Below are positions 12,347 to 34,902 of a stretch of 64,000 nucleotides of DNA, in pieces. This DNA comes from Lumbricus rubellus (lineage: Eukaryota > Annelida > Clitellata > Crassiclitellata > Lumbricidae), in NCBI GenBank assembly GCA_945859605.1, contig OX243818.1, positions 33,276,507-33,340,506 of the forward strand. Direction: 5' to 3'. The position numbers were made by a program, and so were the translations under genes. The notes under the pieces were generated by a model. It worked only from the letters and a program-made list of their open reading frames with translations. It searched no databases and was not told the DNA's origin. Each line of letters starts with the position of its first letter. The stretch's first letter is position 1.

Positions 12347-14094
12347 AGTAATCCTTGCGTTGTCATTATGCTATAACTCATGAATGTCGTTTTTATATTC
12401 GTCGGACGACATCTTGCCACAGTCCAACCTTTCGCTTGCATGACCACGTGATTAATGATCACGTGATTAATGGCGCAGTCCATCGAATCGATGCATAACT
12501 TCAGATTTCCATGTCATAATAATATTATGATTACCCAGGATGCATCGCTGACCGAGGGTCATGACTCATGACCTGCTCAGGAATGATGTCATGCCGAGGT
12601 ATGAGGAGATTTTTGTATATGCGAGAGGCTTAATTACGGCAGGAAATCTCGGAGTTTGAATTTCTAACTTGGTGACACCCTTATTAGCCAGAGTGATAAT
12701 AGGGATGCCGGGATTACTATTTGTAGCGTTCTACAAGTAGGCTAAAATCCTTCCAAAAACTAGAGAAAAAACTATTATAGTACGGTATCGGTACAGTAAC
12801 AAGAAGTTCTGATGATCTCTGCCTCTTCTTTAAGCTCTAATTTTATGAATGCCCATATAAGCTTACCCCATATAGGCCTATGTTGAAACCTTTCTGTTTT
12901 ACGAGCAATTTTCTAAACTTTTTATTTGTTTACTTTACAATCAATTGAGAGGACAACGTAGCCTACGTAGGCCTACGCAGTAGCGTAGCTTTTTGCGGTT
13001 GATTTTCACTTCCTCAATTTGGTGTCTCCCTGATTTTGGGGTGAGAGCTGAGAAGATTTGAGAGCAGTGTGAGAATTTGTTTAAAAATAACTGGGGGGAA
13101 TCAGGCCTTGATCCAAGTGGAGTTGGGTTGTGGAAAGGTGAAAATACTCAACTATTTGACCCTAAGAAAGACTAGCGAGGGTTGAACGACCTCAAACTCC
13201 CGGGAAATTCTCACTCTTTTTGAGGGAGATATCAGTTTAGTAGCCTACCATTACCGTTACCATAATCCAGCATATGACTGGAATTTATACGAGCATGCCT
13301 GTGATAAGTAGGCTATGAAGTTTCTGCGGCGCACCATTTAATTGCAATACAGGAACGTCACGTAGGCCTACAGATAGACGGACTTATTGACTTATTCATA
13401 CCTATCCTAAACGGTATCATAGCCTTTGACCTTTGCATAGGAAAGCTTGTGAACGGAAATCAGATTCGGGCATGATTCGTTTACTGTTCTCAACTTAAAA
13501 CTGAATTAGACCTATTATTTATTGTCGCTCGCACACATTAGTGTAATAGCGCAATAAACGTTTTACCGTCACTGAAGACAAAAAACAAGTTAAAGGGAAT
13601 TCAGTATAGTCCTGCCTGTCTGCCTGTCTGCCTGCACGGCGGTTGACAGATGTCAATAAAGTAGCGAAGTAGCCTAGCCTTCGCAAAAACTACATCTGTC
13701 ACAAAATAATGTGAATTACTAATTAGATTAGATTAATAATTCAACAATCTCTGTGGGCCCCTGGAGGTCGTGGGCCCGTGTGCTTTGCACACATTGCACA
13801 CATGGTGGCTACGACACTGGGCCTACATGCACCTACTCCCAAACAACAAGTCCGCACTTAAATTATGACGGTATATACGGCCCGATCCAATCCTTAAAAA
13901 CACGTATGAGGGTATCAAATATTCAGTATTTAGGGAATACTGCAAAATTGCTTCCAATTAGCTTGAATTAGGCCAAGTAACAACTTGCCTAATCCAATCA
14001 AACCTGCTATAGTTAAGTTCTTAGCCTAATGTTTTATGCTTCACTTAGCGTGCTGTTTGCATTCGAACCAAATAAGCATCTACGGTATCTATGA
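12347..14094. other. Intergenic DNA, no gene seen
   Basis: AT-rich unique sequence with several TAGGCCTA copies (12879, 12966, 13363). A dispersed-repeat-like segment at about 13060-13230 is similar to 44690-44830 (shared AAATAACTGGGG and AGAAAGACTA). No splice-consistent exon is seen. Confidence 0.5.
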
Positions 14095-14630
14095 ATTGGA
14101 TGGATGGATGAGTGGATGGATGGGTGGATGGATTGATGGATGGATATATGTACCGACCATCCTTCCATCTAGACCAACCGACCCATTCAACCATCCATCC
14201 ATCTTTCTTATACATCCATCCACCTATGTATACCCATTCATCCATCCATCCATCCATCCATCCATCCATCCATCCATCCATCCATCCATCCATCCATCCA
14301 TCCATCCATCCATCCATCCATCCATCCATCCATCCATCCATCTTACCTTATTTTATACCTGTCTTATTTTATCCTATACATCCATCCATCCATCTATGCA
14401 TCCAACTATCCATCTATGAATCCATCCATCCATCCATCCATCCACCTATCTACCCATTCATCCATCTTACCTTATATTTATCTTATCTTATCCTATACAT
14501 CCATCTATGCATCCATCTATGCATCCAACCATCCATCTATGAATCCATCTACCCATTCGTCCATCCATTCATCCATTCATCCGTCTATCGACCCATCCAT
14601 CTATCCATCATCTATCCATCCGTCATAATT
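14095..14630. repeat. (CATC)n/(GGAT)n microsatellite region
   Basis: Tetranucleotide repeats, first in GGAT orientation (14098-14147) and then long CATC runs (about 14239-14343 and onward, interrupted). The open frames of repeating His-Pro-Ser-Ile are artefacts. Confidence 0.95.
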
Positions 14631-16860
14631 AATGACTCGACTCTATAACTGTCATGATTATTGGTAATGAAGTTTGCTCATGCATGACTGTCGATTGCAA
14701 TTGGAGTCGATAGATGGTCTGTATACTGCTATGATATAATGCTCATCAATCTGTTTTCATTCTGTTCGATCCGAACTAGCCTACGTACCGCAGCTGCAGC
14801 TTCTAACCTACGTATTTCAACTTTCCTATTAATTCGTCTTGGAAATAAAAGAATGGTGAGAATCAATGTTGAGTGGAGAACGTCCCCATCTTCAAGCCAA
14901 CTTCTCTTCCTCTGCACTCCTCTTAGGCCTACTGCTGAGTCTGCTGTTGTAGACTGTTGTGTAGACTACAGCATAGTATACAGCAGCAAAAATAGTGTGC
15001 AAATTTCCACTACTAGACCTAGGCCTAACTCGATCTGTCATTCTGTGTGTTGCGATAAATGTTCGATGTTTTTCTAAATATTCGATTTTTGCAGTAACTT
15101 GTGTTGCCCACATACCTTTCGACGAAGAAAACAAGGAAACAACTGCAATTGGTGCGGCAGAAATCAGAAGAAATTCAAAGAAGAACGGCAAATTATTTTA
15201 GGAAGATCTTTAAAACCGTTGAAATGTGTCTTTCTCTTCCGAGAGCCAATTAATCGACCTACTATAATACTGACTGGTAATTATCGCGATGACGTAGGCC
15301 ATATTATTACGTCATTTCCAACGTTTGTCGTTATTCATCTACTTGTGAATTTATATAGTGCCTCTTTTATTATTAATATTTTGATATGCACGCGTAGACA
15401 CGATCACACACTTATACGACGCTAGTGAAAAGTTTTTTGGGAGGAAAACAACTCTGACAGCGCCCTCCAAGTAATATATTTTTTTACAACTAGGCCTATC
15501 ATAGCCTACGTGCAACCACAACGAGCGCCCAATGTTGGGCAAGATCTTCCTTCGATGATCAGAACAATTTAAAAGACTAAGAAGATCAATTCATAGGCTA
15601 GAGCGTAAAGAAACGCATGGGCGGAGTTTATCAAGGGTTATGGGGCTTAAGCCCCGCAAGAAGGCCCAGATTCAGGTTTTTTACATTGAAAACATGAAAA
15701 TGGTATATTTTCCCGGGGTTAGCTCCCCCCAGAAAGGCACAGATTAGAAAATTTATTCGTGAAAAATGGCTCTTTTCACGAATCGAATGACAAAAAAATG
15801 TCATCAACTTTTTTGTCCGGAAAAAATGGTAGGCTATATGTTTTCAACTTTTCATGAGATTTCAACTCGATGACTAAAGAAAAGGTCATCAACTTTTTGG
15901 TCGAGAAAGGAAACATTTTCTGGCGCAGATCGATCTGCATGGACTATACGTCTTCGCCCCAATCAAAGCCCAAGTTTCTATAGCCCCCTCTTACCCATTC
16001 TCTCCTACTTAGTTCCAAAGATGACTCTTACGCTGTGGCTTGGTTTTGGAGCTACATACCATGAATTGCGTATTTAAACAAAATTATTTATGATTTTGTG
16101 ATTGTGCGTTTGCAAGCTGTTCGATAAAGTAGGCCTACATACATGGCTACTTAGGCCTAATTAGACTACTAGGCCTACTCAGCTAGCTTTAGCCTATTGA
16201 CGAATTTGGCGTAGTGGGCCTATCTTTCAATAGGGGCGCAGTTATTATTGCTATTATTATTGTGACTCGTGCGTTAACTTTAAATAACTAAGAATTATCT
16301 AACTAATTTAAATTTATTTGCGGAAACGTCGATTTATCGTGACTGTGTTGGCTGTCGCCAGAGCGACACGGCTCTGACTGTCGCACGAGGGCGTTAGAGT
16401 AAGAAGGCGTGAAACGTCTTCAGGATATACGCTGAGCGGGTACCTATGAAGAGATATGTACTCTGTGTTTTGAGAGTTAAAGTTTTACAATTTCGTATAA
16501 CATTTTACTTTATTATTAATAAGCTTAAATTATTTGATTTTACAATGTGTACACTTCCGACCCACATTTTGTAAGTTTTGGAAAGCGAATCGAAACCTCA
16601 GATTAGCAAAGTGTCTTAGAATAACGCAGTCAGTGGGAAACCGGTCGAACTAAATCCATTGACAGATGGAGACCGGTGCTTTTATTTTAATTATGTCTGA
16701 GTTTATATAACACCTTTCTGCGGAAGCCTATCTGGTTAAACAATAGGTTAGGTCGGTAAAGTAAAGCACATTAATGGTACATAAACCAATCAAGAACTTG
16801 AAATGATTGATGAAAATAATTATTAGTGAAAATGGAAGTTGGATTGAACATTGACATTTC
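14631..16860. other. Intergenic DNA with TAGGCCTA copies and a decayed repeat
   Basis: No convincing gene is visible. A segment at about 15610-15960 contains GTCATCAACTTTTTTG and related pieces like those in the hAT MITE at 11.7 kb, so it is probably an old related insertion. Short open frames at 15.0-15.4 kb have no recognisable motif. Confidence 0.45.
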
Positions 16861-16953
16861 TTTTTGACCGGGCCTGGGTCGGGAGCGCCTCTGAGTAGGG
16901 CCCTTTAAGGGGCGCTATATAAATCACATAGATAGATAGATAGATAGATAGAT
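16861..16953 (+). mobile_element. SINE/LINE 3' tail fragment with (ATAG)n
   Basis: The sequence GGGAGCGCCTCTGAGTAGG followed by GGCGCTATATAAAT and a GATA microsatellite matches the tail form also seen at 24208-24292. Tails of this form are typical of CR1/L2-linked SINEs. Confidence 0.55.
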
Positions 16954-18215
16954 AAAGGGCTTTCAATTTAAAGTGGAGCTTGAATTGATTTATATAATTG
17001 TTTAAATTGAAGTTGAATTTATATGTTGCCTCGAGAATGCTTTAACCCCTGTTATTTTTTCTTTTGTATTAAGTTGCGTTTATGGCAGCTTATTATGGTT
17101 AATTGAACGAGTATTGATTCATCGATTGATTGATGAAAATAATTATTTGTGAAAATGGAAGTTGGATTACACATTGACATTTATCATGGACATTGATAGA
17201 CTACCCACTTGCCAGGGTTTATGTACACTGTTGTACAGCTTTGACAGATGGTTACCAACCTAAACTGAGGTTTGACCGTCTGTCTGAAGCGCAATGCATT
17301 TGCAGTTAGCAGGTTTTTTGCCGAGTCACAGTTAATTTAGTCACAGACTTTGGTAACCTATCAATGCAAAAGCTATCATCAAGGGCTTTCATTTATGCAG
17401 CTCACTTTGAACGTGACTGCTGAATGAATCTTTCAAGCACTAAATATACATCTCTTTTGAGTTTCTGCGGCAAGAGCACCTCTGCATAATCTTTCTATGA
17501 GAGGCACTATATAAATATAGATGCTATGCTATACGACATAGACATATGTGCCTGTATTAAAATTGTTTGGATACACGATCTAGCTATCTGTTATTGTATT
17601 TTCATTTGAAAGTAATGAAGACTTATTTACCATTACAATAAGCTAACTGTGTTGTGTAAATTATCTGTTTTTCTGAGTTAATTCTCTGTTATTAGTGGTA
17701 GGGTTGTTAATCTGGTTTTTTAAAAACTGGTTTTCAGTCATGGATATTTGATTTCATTCCGGTTATCAGATTTTTTGTCAGCTTTATAGAAAGTCTGCTT
17801 TTCCTTGTACAAACAGATGGCAGTGAATTTTATATTGGATTTAACTTTTCTACGTCACAAAATGTTAAAATTTAGCGAAAATGAGTAATGATGTTGCACT
17901 TGGTGTGCCACATGTCGATATGTATCATACATGGGTCAGCGACATTGAATGACCTCATATGTATAATTGGCCATGGGTGACGTGCCGTCATGACTGTCGT
18001 TTAATTGTTGCAATTAGTTTGTTCTCACGGCACCCTGAAGCTCATAGATAGTCAGTGCAAATGCATGAATCATCTCTAAGACCCGGTAGTTTTGAAAATG
18101 ATTTTTTAAATGAACTTAAGTATCAGTTTGTGAGCAGTAAAATCCGGTAACCGCTTTTGAAATGTACATTGGGATATCTGTTTAACATCCCTGATTAGTG
18201 AGAGTTGCAGAAAAA
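16954..18215. other. Region upstream of the EFA6 gene
   Basis: AT-rich DNA with a ~56-bp direct duplication: 16803-16860 and 17127-17182 share GAAAATGGAAGTTGGATT. A second diverged GCACTATATAAATATAG tail lies near 17503-17520. It may contain untranslated EFA6 exons; none can be called. Confidence 0.4.
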
Positions 18216-18450
18216 GGAATGTTTTGCATATTCTTCGAATGTTTTGCATATTCATTGAATGTTTTGCATATTCATTGAATGTTTTGCATATTCATCGAAT
18301 GTTTTGCATATTCATCGAATGTTTTGCATATTCATCGAATGTTTTGCATATTCATCGAATGTTTTGCATATTCATTGAATGTTTCACATATTCATTGAAT
18401 GTTTTGCATATTCATTGAATTTTTTGCATATCTTTGAATGTTTTGCATAT
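18216..18450. repeat. 20-bp minisatellite upstream of EFA6
   Basis: About 11 copies of a 20-bp unit with core TTTTGCATATTCAT, nearly perfect in the middle. It lies about 450-670 bp upstream of the EFA6 initiation codon, so it is in the 5' UTR or proximal promoter. Confidence 0.92.
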
Positions 18451-18890
18451 TCATTGAGATGAATTGTATTTTCAGTTGGTAATTTCAGAGTCTGGATTTT
18501 CAGGTATTTCAGATTTGAAGGACATAGACTGAGAAGGATGAGAAAGATGAGGAGAATGAAGATGTATAGTAGAGAAGGAAGCAGAGAGAAGGAGGAGTAT
18601 AAGAAGAAGTATGATAGTTGTTGTCGTGGTAATAACGATGGTAATCATGTTGATTATATCGATTATGCTGGTAAACTGACCATTTACCGTAAACTTGATG
18701 TAATTTAAACTTCTGTTAATTCGTTTGCGTTTCTCTTTTGGTTTCTGTTCTAAACTAGGTCTCTTCAGCAACTGAGATGCATTTTAAAAAACTCTTCAAG
18801 TTCATTTTAAACAATCATCACTGAGATGAGGAACGGTTTTGAAAAGCTGCATCATTATTTTGCCAAGAGATTCCTTCTCGCAAACTCACC

Positions 18891-28550
<9,660 letters not shown>

Positions 28551-31526
28551 TTGTTGTCCTTGCTTTTGTTTCAATTATGGTCGCTATTGTATGCTCGTCT
28601 TCAATAGTTTCTGTGCTGAGTAAATGCCGTTGAGCAACATTCTTAAATTGCCATTTTCTAATAATTTCACAGCCATTTTGTGGCCCTAGAACAAACACTG
28701 TCTCGTGTAAATTGTACAATACTCTCATCGCCACTTTCTGCGTACGGCCATCTTCCCTGATGACACTCATCTAGTGTAACATGTTCTAAATTCTCGTAGC
28801 TTTTTCGATGTATGGCTTTCTTCCACGAACAAACACTATCTTGTTTAAATTGTACAACATTCTCGTTGCCGTTTTTATATCTATATTTGTTCGTATTATT
28901 TCTGTCTCATTGGACGTAAAATGCTGTTTAACGTTTAAAGGATTTGAGTCATTGGCATTCAGCCAATTTTGGTCGATTAATTTTAACCAGACATTTTGTT
29001 TCCGACAAAACTCGTTAATGGAAAAATTTTCTTAGGTGATGCTTAACGTTATATCCTGAGCTGTGAATTGAACCGAGGTGTAAATGTATTGGAAACGTTT
29101 TGTGTTGGTACGTTTCTTTTATTGGTGCTGTTTGAGATTTTATGCTTGCGATGATGTTAGTGGGTGCAACCGTTGCCACAAATCTTAGAGTTTAATGGGT
29201 ATTTTGAGCTGTTACATGTAGTCAACTGTTTGCAGTTTATTTACTTCTGTTATCTTGCGCCTCACAAATTTCTGTATAATAATTATAACAGTAATAATAA
29301 TAGTAGTAATAATGATTATAGTGATGACAATGGTATTATTATTATGTAACTAGATGTTTACCCGGATAATTATGGTAGAGCTTAGCTACCTGGTGCGGAC
29401 CACTTGAAATAAGCCCTCCATTGCGAAAGCATAATGTTACACGTGGGACAGACATTTCTGTTCTATTATTTTATTTATCTTCATATATTTAATGTAAGTA
29501 ATCATATATGAATTTAGATAAGTTTTCTTTTGCTCTACTTGTTTAAAAAAATGATGATACATTAATTTTTCCTTCAAATAGGAAATTCCCTTTTGATTTT
29601 TGGGTATAATTTATGATTGCATTAATACGAATGGCAACAACAGTCCATGACTAAGCGATGTTTTATTCGTACAGTTGGGAACGGTCAATTTTAATTCAAC
29701 TGTTTATGAGTTTGTTGGCTATATATGAGTAAATACATTGTACCTATTTAATAATGTTTTATATGTTTATTATAAGTGATATACTTATTATAATTATAAT
29801 AAAAAAGGACTTGTTGATTAAGAGTTATAGCTACACCTAAAGCCTTTCAACATTGGTGCTGGGTTTTGCCGTTTAATTTTTTTATGGATTTGTGGCTGTG
29901 TTGGTGTCTCCTGCAAATTTCAAATTTATATGTATTACTCGTAAATCTAATTAATCCTTAATATAATAAAAAAATTATATGGAAATCTATTTTTAGAAAA
30001 GAATGGTTCTAATGGGTCGTCTATGTCGGACGTTTGCAAGGAGGGGGAGAGAGGGAGACATACAGAAGAAAGAGAGAGAGAGAGAGAGAGAGACCCAGAA
30101 GTGGACAGAGGGTAGGAGGGGGCTTTCTAGGCTACGATGTCTATGTGATGAGACTATAATTATCTAAATGTAGCACACCGTTATATTTAGAAAATGCCTT
30201 GAATCTAGAGTTAGTCTCCTTTGCTGGACGTAGCGGCTTCAAAGTACGCCACCCTGCAGTACAGGTAGCACTTGAAGGTCATGGGCAGGGTAGTAGAGTA
30301 CGTGCTCTGTTTATATTGGATAGGGTAATACACATTTAGGAAGAGAGAGGGTGACCCAGAGTAAACGTAGGCCTACATTATGGAGAACCAGTGTTTAATC
30401 TAGACGTCCCCCCCCAAGGAAAATCGCGAGTTGTCCATTCCTGCAACCAGGCAAAGAAATGATTAGCCTGTAGATCGGCACCTGTGTGTAGCACCTGTAG
30501 CTATTGACCTATTCTATCGCTTTCAGCTTAATGGATTCGTGTGTTGAATACCAAGTTCTGATTATCATATCACATGCGATTAATCACGAAAGCACTCGAC
30601 GCCACCGACCGACACACCGACCGACCGCAAGGGTCCTTAATATGGCAAACGATTCGATTCGATTGGATTCGACTTGCCCGTTTCACGAACATATTATTAT
30701 TATGCAGCCGAATAAGATTCAATCGTTGGCTCTTGAGTTTCAATATAGGCTATAATTGCAGCCTAGACAGGATTTCTGAAGTGCTCATACACGCCCAGCA
30801 GGTGGACAGAATTGCTTTGCTAGACGCATTCAACAGCCGTTTCAGTTGATCAGTTGGCCATAGAAGGCCTATAGATGGCTATTAAACAGCGTTGATGGGG
30901 TGAGGGCACTAGGCCCATCAACGTTCTCGAAGGCGCCAGACAAAGTGGCGAAGACGAAGTTAACTGCAGAGCGAAAACTTCAAAGTTCTAATTTTAGTAG
31001 GACCTAAGCTGTTCTTGACCCGTTCTTGGTTTTCGTTATAGGCCTAAGCCTCTAGCTGTCGCTTTATAATCCATTCGAACTTCAAAGGATCAATAGCGTA
31101 GGCCTATATAGGCTATAAACCTAGGCATGCACCGCATTCTGGATATTCATATCGGCAATAAATCCGCACTGATCAGCAATACTGTTGATGTCAAGAGTGT
31201 GAAACGCTTTGTTGTTGTCATCAGCTCTTTAGTTGTCGTCACGTTTAGGCTGCATGTACGTGTGCTCTGGCGAAGATCGAGATAGAGAGACGTTCTGGTT
31301 TCACCTGCAGTTTAGAGGCTTGCCCCACAGGAGAGCAAGCAATGGATTCTGTTCCCTGGATGCATAGTAGGCCCTATAGGCCTAGACAATTTCAGAAGAG
31401 TTCTGCGATCTTATCGTAAGGACGAGAGACATGACGTTGTGAAGAAACGGAAAAGCTGAGAGACTCGACCATCTGCCAATTCTTGCTCGTTTACGTAGGC
31501 CTAGGCTACCGTGCTACGTGTTCCTT
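28551..31526. other. EFA6 3' region and intergenic DNA
   Basis: 28551-28900 probably holds the EFA6 3' UTR and contains a diverged ~120-bp tandem duplication sharing AACAAACACT and GTAAATTGTACAA. Further on are an (ATA)n-like tract at 29276-29345, (GA)n at 30067-30092, a lone hAT-like terminus at 30388-30416 and a TAGGCCTA cluster at 30.37-31.50 kb. No gene is recognised. Confidence 0.45.
30388..30416. mobile_element. Solo terminus of the 8.4-kb hAT-like family
   Basis: CCAGTGTTTAATCTAGACGT followed by a C homopolymer matches the inverted right end of the element at 8407-10940. The opposite end was not found nearby. Confidence 0.6.
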
Positions 31527-32510
31527 ATGGAAGGCCTGGTCAGCAAGAACGGGTCTAGAAAGGTAGGGTTTGCGGTAACTGAGGAGGATATTCGATCGAA
31601 GCACGACGCCATATTGAGGTTATCGGAAGTCATTATTGACGAAATCCAGCGGAACGATTTGGCCATCGCAGACACATCGCTGCATGAAAAGGAAACGCGA
31701 GCTCACTCCACAAATGTTATTCGTAGAAGCAGACGAGATCCGCATTCAATCCAAAGTCCTTTCTACGATTACACTTCCGATCTGGAATCAGAATTCGTTG
31801 CAGATGGACAATTATTAACAGACGAAGAAAGCAAGATTAATCCGACACGCGTAGTTCAGTGTTCTAAACGCAGCTGCAAATCAACGATCTCCTGCAAATA
31901 CAACGATGGAAATGTTTGCCAATCTGAGGATGTCTCTACTGTCGCCACTCGCTCCAGACCCGAGATGATGTGGCCAAAGAATACTGGCAATGTCATGACT
32001 TCAAATCGTGAGACCTTCAACAAACAAGACGCTGAAAAAACGGATGGAACAGCTGCGGAGTGGGACAGTATTCGATGCAAACACGCTTCATCTGCTTTGG
32101 ATGACGTTTCAAAGACGTTAGAAAATCCTGCACACGATGAGTCAACGTTTTCCAAGGAAATGACAATGTGTGACTTTGCAAAGGATGGCTGTCTATTGTC
32201 GGGCTTTCTGCCACACGAGAACCAAAGTTCCCGGCTGGGAGACCATTCCATCGTCAAAGGTGAAATTCCCGATGATACAATGACCCCCGAAATGTTTCCA
32301 AATAACCGGGAGACAACGACATCCTCCAAACAAGACCCTTTGTCTTTGTTAGATCTGGTTCCTGCAGATGTCCCAAAAGATATCCTGAGCATCTGCTGGA
32401 GATACCAGCATCTGGACGATGGACAGTTGGAGAATGTGCGCCACTACATGATTGCAAAGGCATTTGGATGGAGAGGAAAAGCAGTTGAAGAAAGCGCTCC
32501 TCCTCCGTAA
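31527..32510 (+). CDS. Hypothetical intronless protein, 327 residues
   Basis: I do not recognise this protein. The frame starts at the ATG at 31527; the frame is open slightly upstream but only with a GTG. It runs 327 codons to TAA at 32508-32510. The composition is hydrophilic and rich in Ser, Asp, Glu and Thr with a scatter of Cys, so it is probably largely disordered. No signal peptide or membrane segment is visible. The last ~55 residues look more ordered, with LLDLVPADVPKDILSICW followed by a short amphipathic stretch ending in AFGWRGK. The length of the frame in AT-rich DNA with many stops supports a real gene or terminal exon. A spliced upstream exon is possible. A 24-bp tandem repeat lies about 90 bp after the stop. 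Confidence 0.55.
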   Translation: MEGLVSKNGSRKVGFAVTEEDIRSKHDAILRLSEVIIDEIQRNDLAIADTSLHEKETRAHSTNVIRRSRRDPHSIQSPFYDYTSDLESEFVADGQLLTDEESKINPTRVVQCSKRSCKSTISCKYNDGNVCQSEDVSTVATRSRPEMMWPKNTGNVMTSNRETFNKQDAEKTDGTAAEWDSIRCKHASSALDDVSKTLENPAHDESTFSKEMTMCDFAKDGCLLSGFLPHENQSSRLGDHSIVKGEIPDDTMTPEMFPNNRETTTSSKQDPLSLLDLVPADVPKDILSICWRYQHLDDGQLENVRHYMIAKAFGWRGKAVEESAPPP

Positions 32511-32598
32511 CCATCAGACTAATATGTTTGTGTGTGTATGCAACTACTAAGTACTGTTGGTATGAAATTTTTATCATTCCTTGCTGGAAAGGTAAAAT

Positions 32599-32719
32599 CA
32601 CAAGAACAGGGTCATAGGTTATCACAAGAACAGGGTCATAGGTTATCACAAGAACAGGGTCATAGGTTATCACAAGAACAGGGTCATAGGTTATCACAAG
32701 AACAGGGTCATAGGTTATT
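32599..32719. repeat. 24-bp tandem repeat, five copies
   Basis: Five identical copies of a 24-bp unit (ATCACAAGAACAGGGTCATA plus GGTT) lie in the likely 3' UTR of the 327-residue ORF. Confidence 0.95.
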
Positions 32720-33384
32720 ATGCTGAGTAACCTTAGGTGGGAACAGCCTTAGAACGGAGTGTAGAACCGAGAACCACAATGACAAGATGTTGCCCTATAA
32801 ATCGTGCCCTGTTGTCACTGTAAAAAACACTTGTAACATTTCATTAGCCTTTTAATTTTAAAACAAGATGTTAAATCTTGCAAATGCTGGCAAAACTAAA
32901 TGCTGTTCAGTTACTATCCAAGACAGTTTGTTTTGATAATCATACCATACAAGAATGAAATACCATACAAGAACGAAATCTACAGCCTATTATGCATATC
33001 ACTGACTTAAATAACAATTAATTCCATGGATGAAAAGAATCTGTGGAATGATATAATAAGCCTATAATCTTGAATTCAGAGAATTCTTTCAGCAGTTTTA
33101 ATACTGATTATTAAAAGCACATCAGATCATAATTTTAATTCCAAGCAGCCCCAACACCAAATTGGTCCAAACTTTTACATCACTGGAAAAGAAAGCAATT
33201 CAAATCCAATTCAATTTCACGTCTATAACTAAATTAAATTAAATAAAGCACAAGACATTAGCGGTCACTTAAATGAAATCAAAACTGTAGTCAGGAATGT
33301 GGTTAACTGTGGTTACATATCTCAGGCATTAAATGAAACAAAACAATATCCATACATCAAGCTGAGTGTTTGTTTGTATGTGCA
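32720..33384. other. AT-rich intergenic DNA
   Basis: Nothing recognisable is seen here beyond a short tandem duplication of ATACCATACAAGAA near 32941-32973. Confidence 0.5.
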
Positions 33385-33589
33385 CTTGTTATAGCACCCT
33401 TTCAAGGTCTCTATACTCAGAGGCGCTCCAGAATGCAGAGCGAACACTGCATCAGAGTTTCACGCTGAAGCGCTGAGCAATTGTGAGTGAAGGACTTGCT
33501 CAAGGTCCTTACACGGCGAGGTGAATTCGAACCTCGAACCTTCCGGCTCCAAGGCAACGACGCCACCACTACACCACCGCGCCCCACAA
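33385..33589 (-). mobile_element. tRNA-derived SINE, copy 1
   Basis: Read on the minus strand, the head begins GGGGCGCGGTGGTGTAGTGG, with an RNA polymerase III A box (TGGTGTAGTGG) and B box (GGTTCGAATTC) at tRNA-like spacing. The body ends near AGAGGCGCTCCAG... A second copy is at 41200-41409. The head indicates a tRNA-derived SINE. Confidence 0.8.
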
Positions 33590-33896
33590 GTGGATAGATT
33601 TAGGTAAAAAGAAAGCTTTAGCACTATTGATAGTTTATTTTCAAGTTCATATTAACAGCCAAACTTTTAGTGCAGCACTGTTTAGTAGCAGTTCATTAGA
33701 TTGAGTGGAACAAAGGTACAGCACACGGCCAAGAGAATATCATATGGGTTTGAGCTGCCCCAAGATGGCTAATGCAACTGTGCCTTGAGCAATTCAACCA
33801 CATCTGCTTCTAACTCCGTTTCAGATTTGCTGACCCTTCGTTCAAAAGTAACCAAGGTAACATAACAATATAATTTAATATAATATGTCAAAAATA

Positions 33897-34900
33897 CAGG
33901 GTGGGCCAATAGGAATGCAACAACTTTGACGCCTTATAACTTGAACAATTTTTATCCGATCATCGTGATGAATATACTAAATTGAAGGTAATCATCCATT
34001 CTACTATACTGTGTAAAATCTTGCGCTGATATACGGCACCGTTTAAATAAAAGTTTGGTGCGGCGCACACCTCTCAATTTTGAATGTAAATAATGAACAT
34101 ATCATGGCGCCGCTCACGAAAGAGGATAGAATTTTAATCAGAATCTTAAAAATAGAAAAATAATACAATGCACATCAGATGTTGATAGAATTCCCTTCTA
34201 GAAAATGGAATAAATATGCTCTACATCGATTGATTAAACAAATTGATGCCACTGGAACGTCTAACAGCCGCAACTGTGGTCACAAACGTTCTCCCACCGG
34301 CGCATCGTTCACGTCATACGATTGCGTATACCTGAACGCTAACGTACCAGAGTTGATTGAACCGGAGAACTGGCCACCGAACAATCCGGATTTAAACCCG
34401 GTTGACTATTCGATCTGGGGTTGTCTTTAGCAACTGGCTATCGTGAACCGATACGTGACGTTGAACATTTGAAAAAATTGATTGTTTACTGCTGGGCTGA
34501 AATAACCCGAGCACTGGTGGCCTCAGCCATTGATCAATGGTCGTCTCGTGTCCATGCTGTCATTAAAGCACGTGGTGGACATATTGAATATTTGTTTGAC
34601 TTATGATAAATTCACTCAATATATGAATTGTTATTAATTGTTAGAACTAGTGATTGTTTAGAATTGAGTCATTGACATATTCAGTTTGACTTTTGTTTTT
34701 TCTTGCAATTTCATGGCAAAAAAGGGACATCGAACATTAATAGCATTATCTCAAAAAGGCGTAAAAGCATCTCTTAGATATTTTGCAGAATGATACAATG
34801 AATAATTGCGTTCAATCTGATATATAGGTCAAGATGCTCAGATACAAATTGTTTAAGTTATAAGGCGTCAAAGTTGTTGCATTCCTATTGGCCCACCCTG
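33897..34900 (+). mobile_element. Decayed Tc1/mariner-like element
   Basis: About 50-bp inverted termini begin CAGGGTGGGCCAATAGGAAT at both ends and are flanked by TA (33895-33896 and 34901-34902). The 1,004-bp interior keeps only the C-terminal part of a transposase. IS630/Tc1/mariner elements use TA targets and a DDE/D transposase; this copy is internally deleted and inactive. Confidence 0.85.
34300..34606 (+). pseudogene. Transposase remnant (Tc1/mariner superfamily)
   Basis: The frame near 34340-34430 encodes WPPNNPDLNPVDYSIWG, the conserved block next to the last catalytic acidic residue. A stop and frameshift follow at about 34425-34430. A second frame (34421-34606) continues with VEHLKKLIVYCWAEI and ends near HVVD/ARGGHIEYL. 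The catalytic core upstream is missing. Confidence 0.8.
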
Positions 34901-34902
34901 TA

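Noticed and set aside
14036..14648. Open frames of repeating His-Pro-Ser-Ile and Met-Asp-Gly-Trp on both strands
   Set aside because: They are translations of the (CATC)n/(GGAT)n microsatellite.
14892..15425. Overlapping ORFs at 14.9-15.4 kb as a gene
   Set aside because: Several overlapping frames on both strands, no recognisable domain, no splice support, and repeat-derived TAGGCCTA motifs inside.
33385..33589. A functional tRNA gene
   Set aside because: A- and B-box-like sequences exist, but there is no cloverleaf with an acceptor stem; the sequence is part of a repeated SINE.
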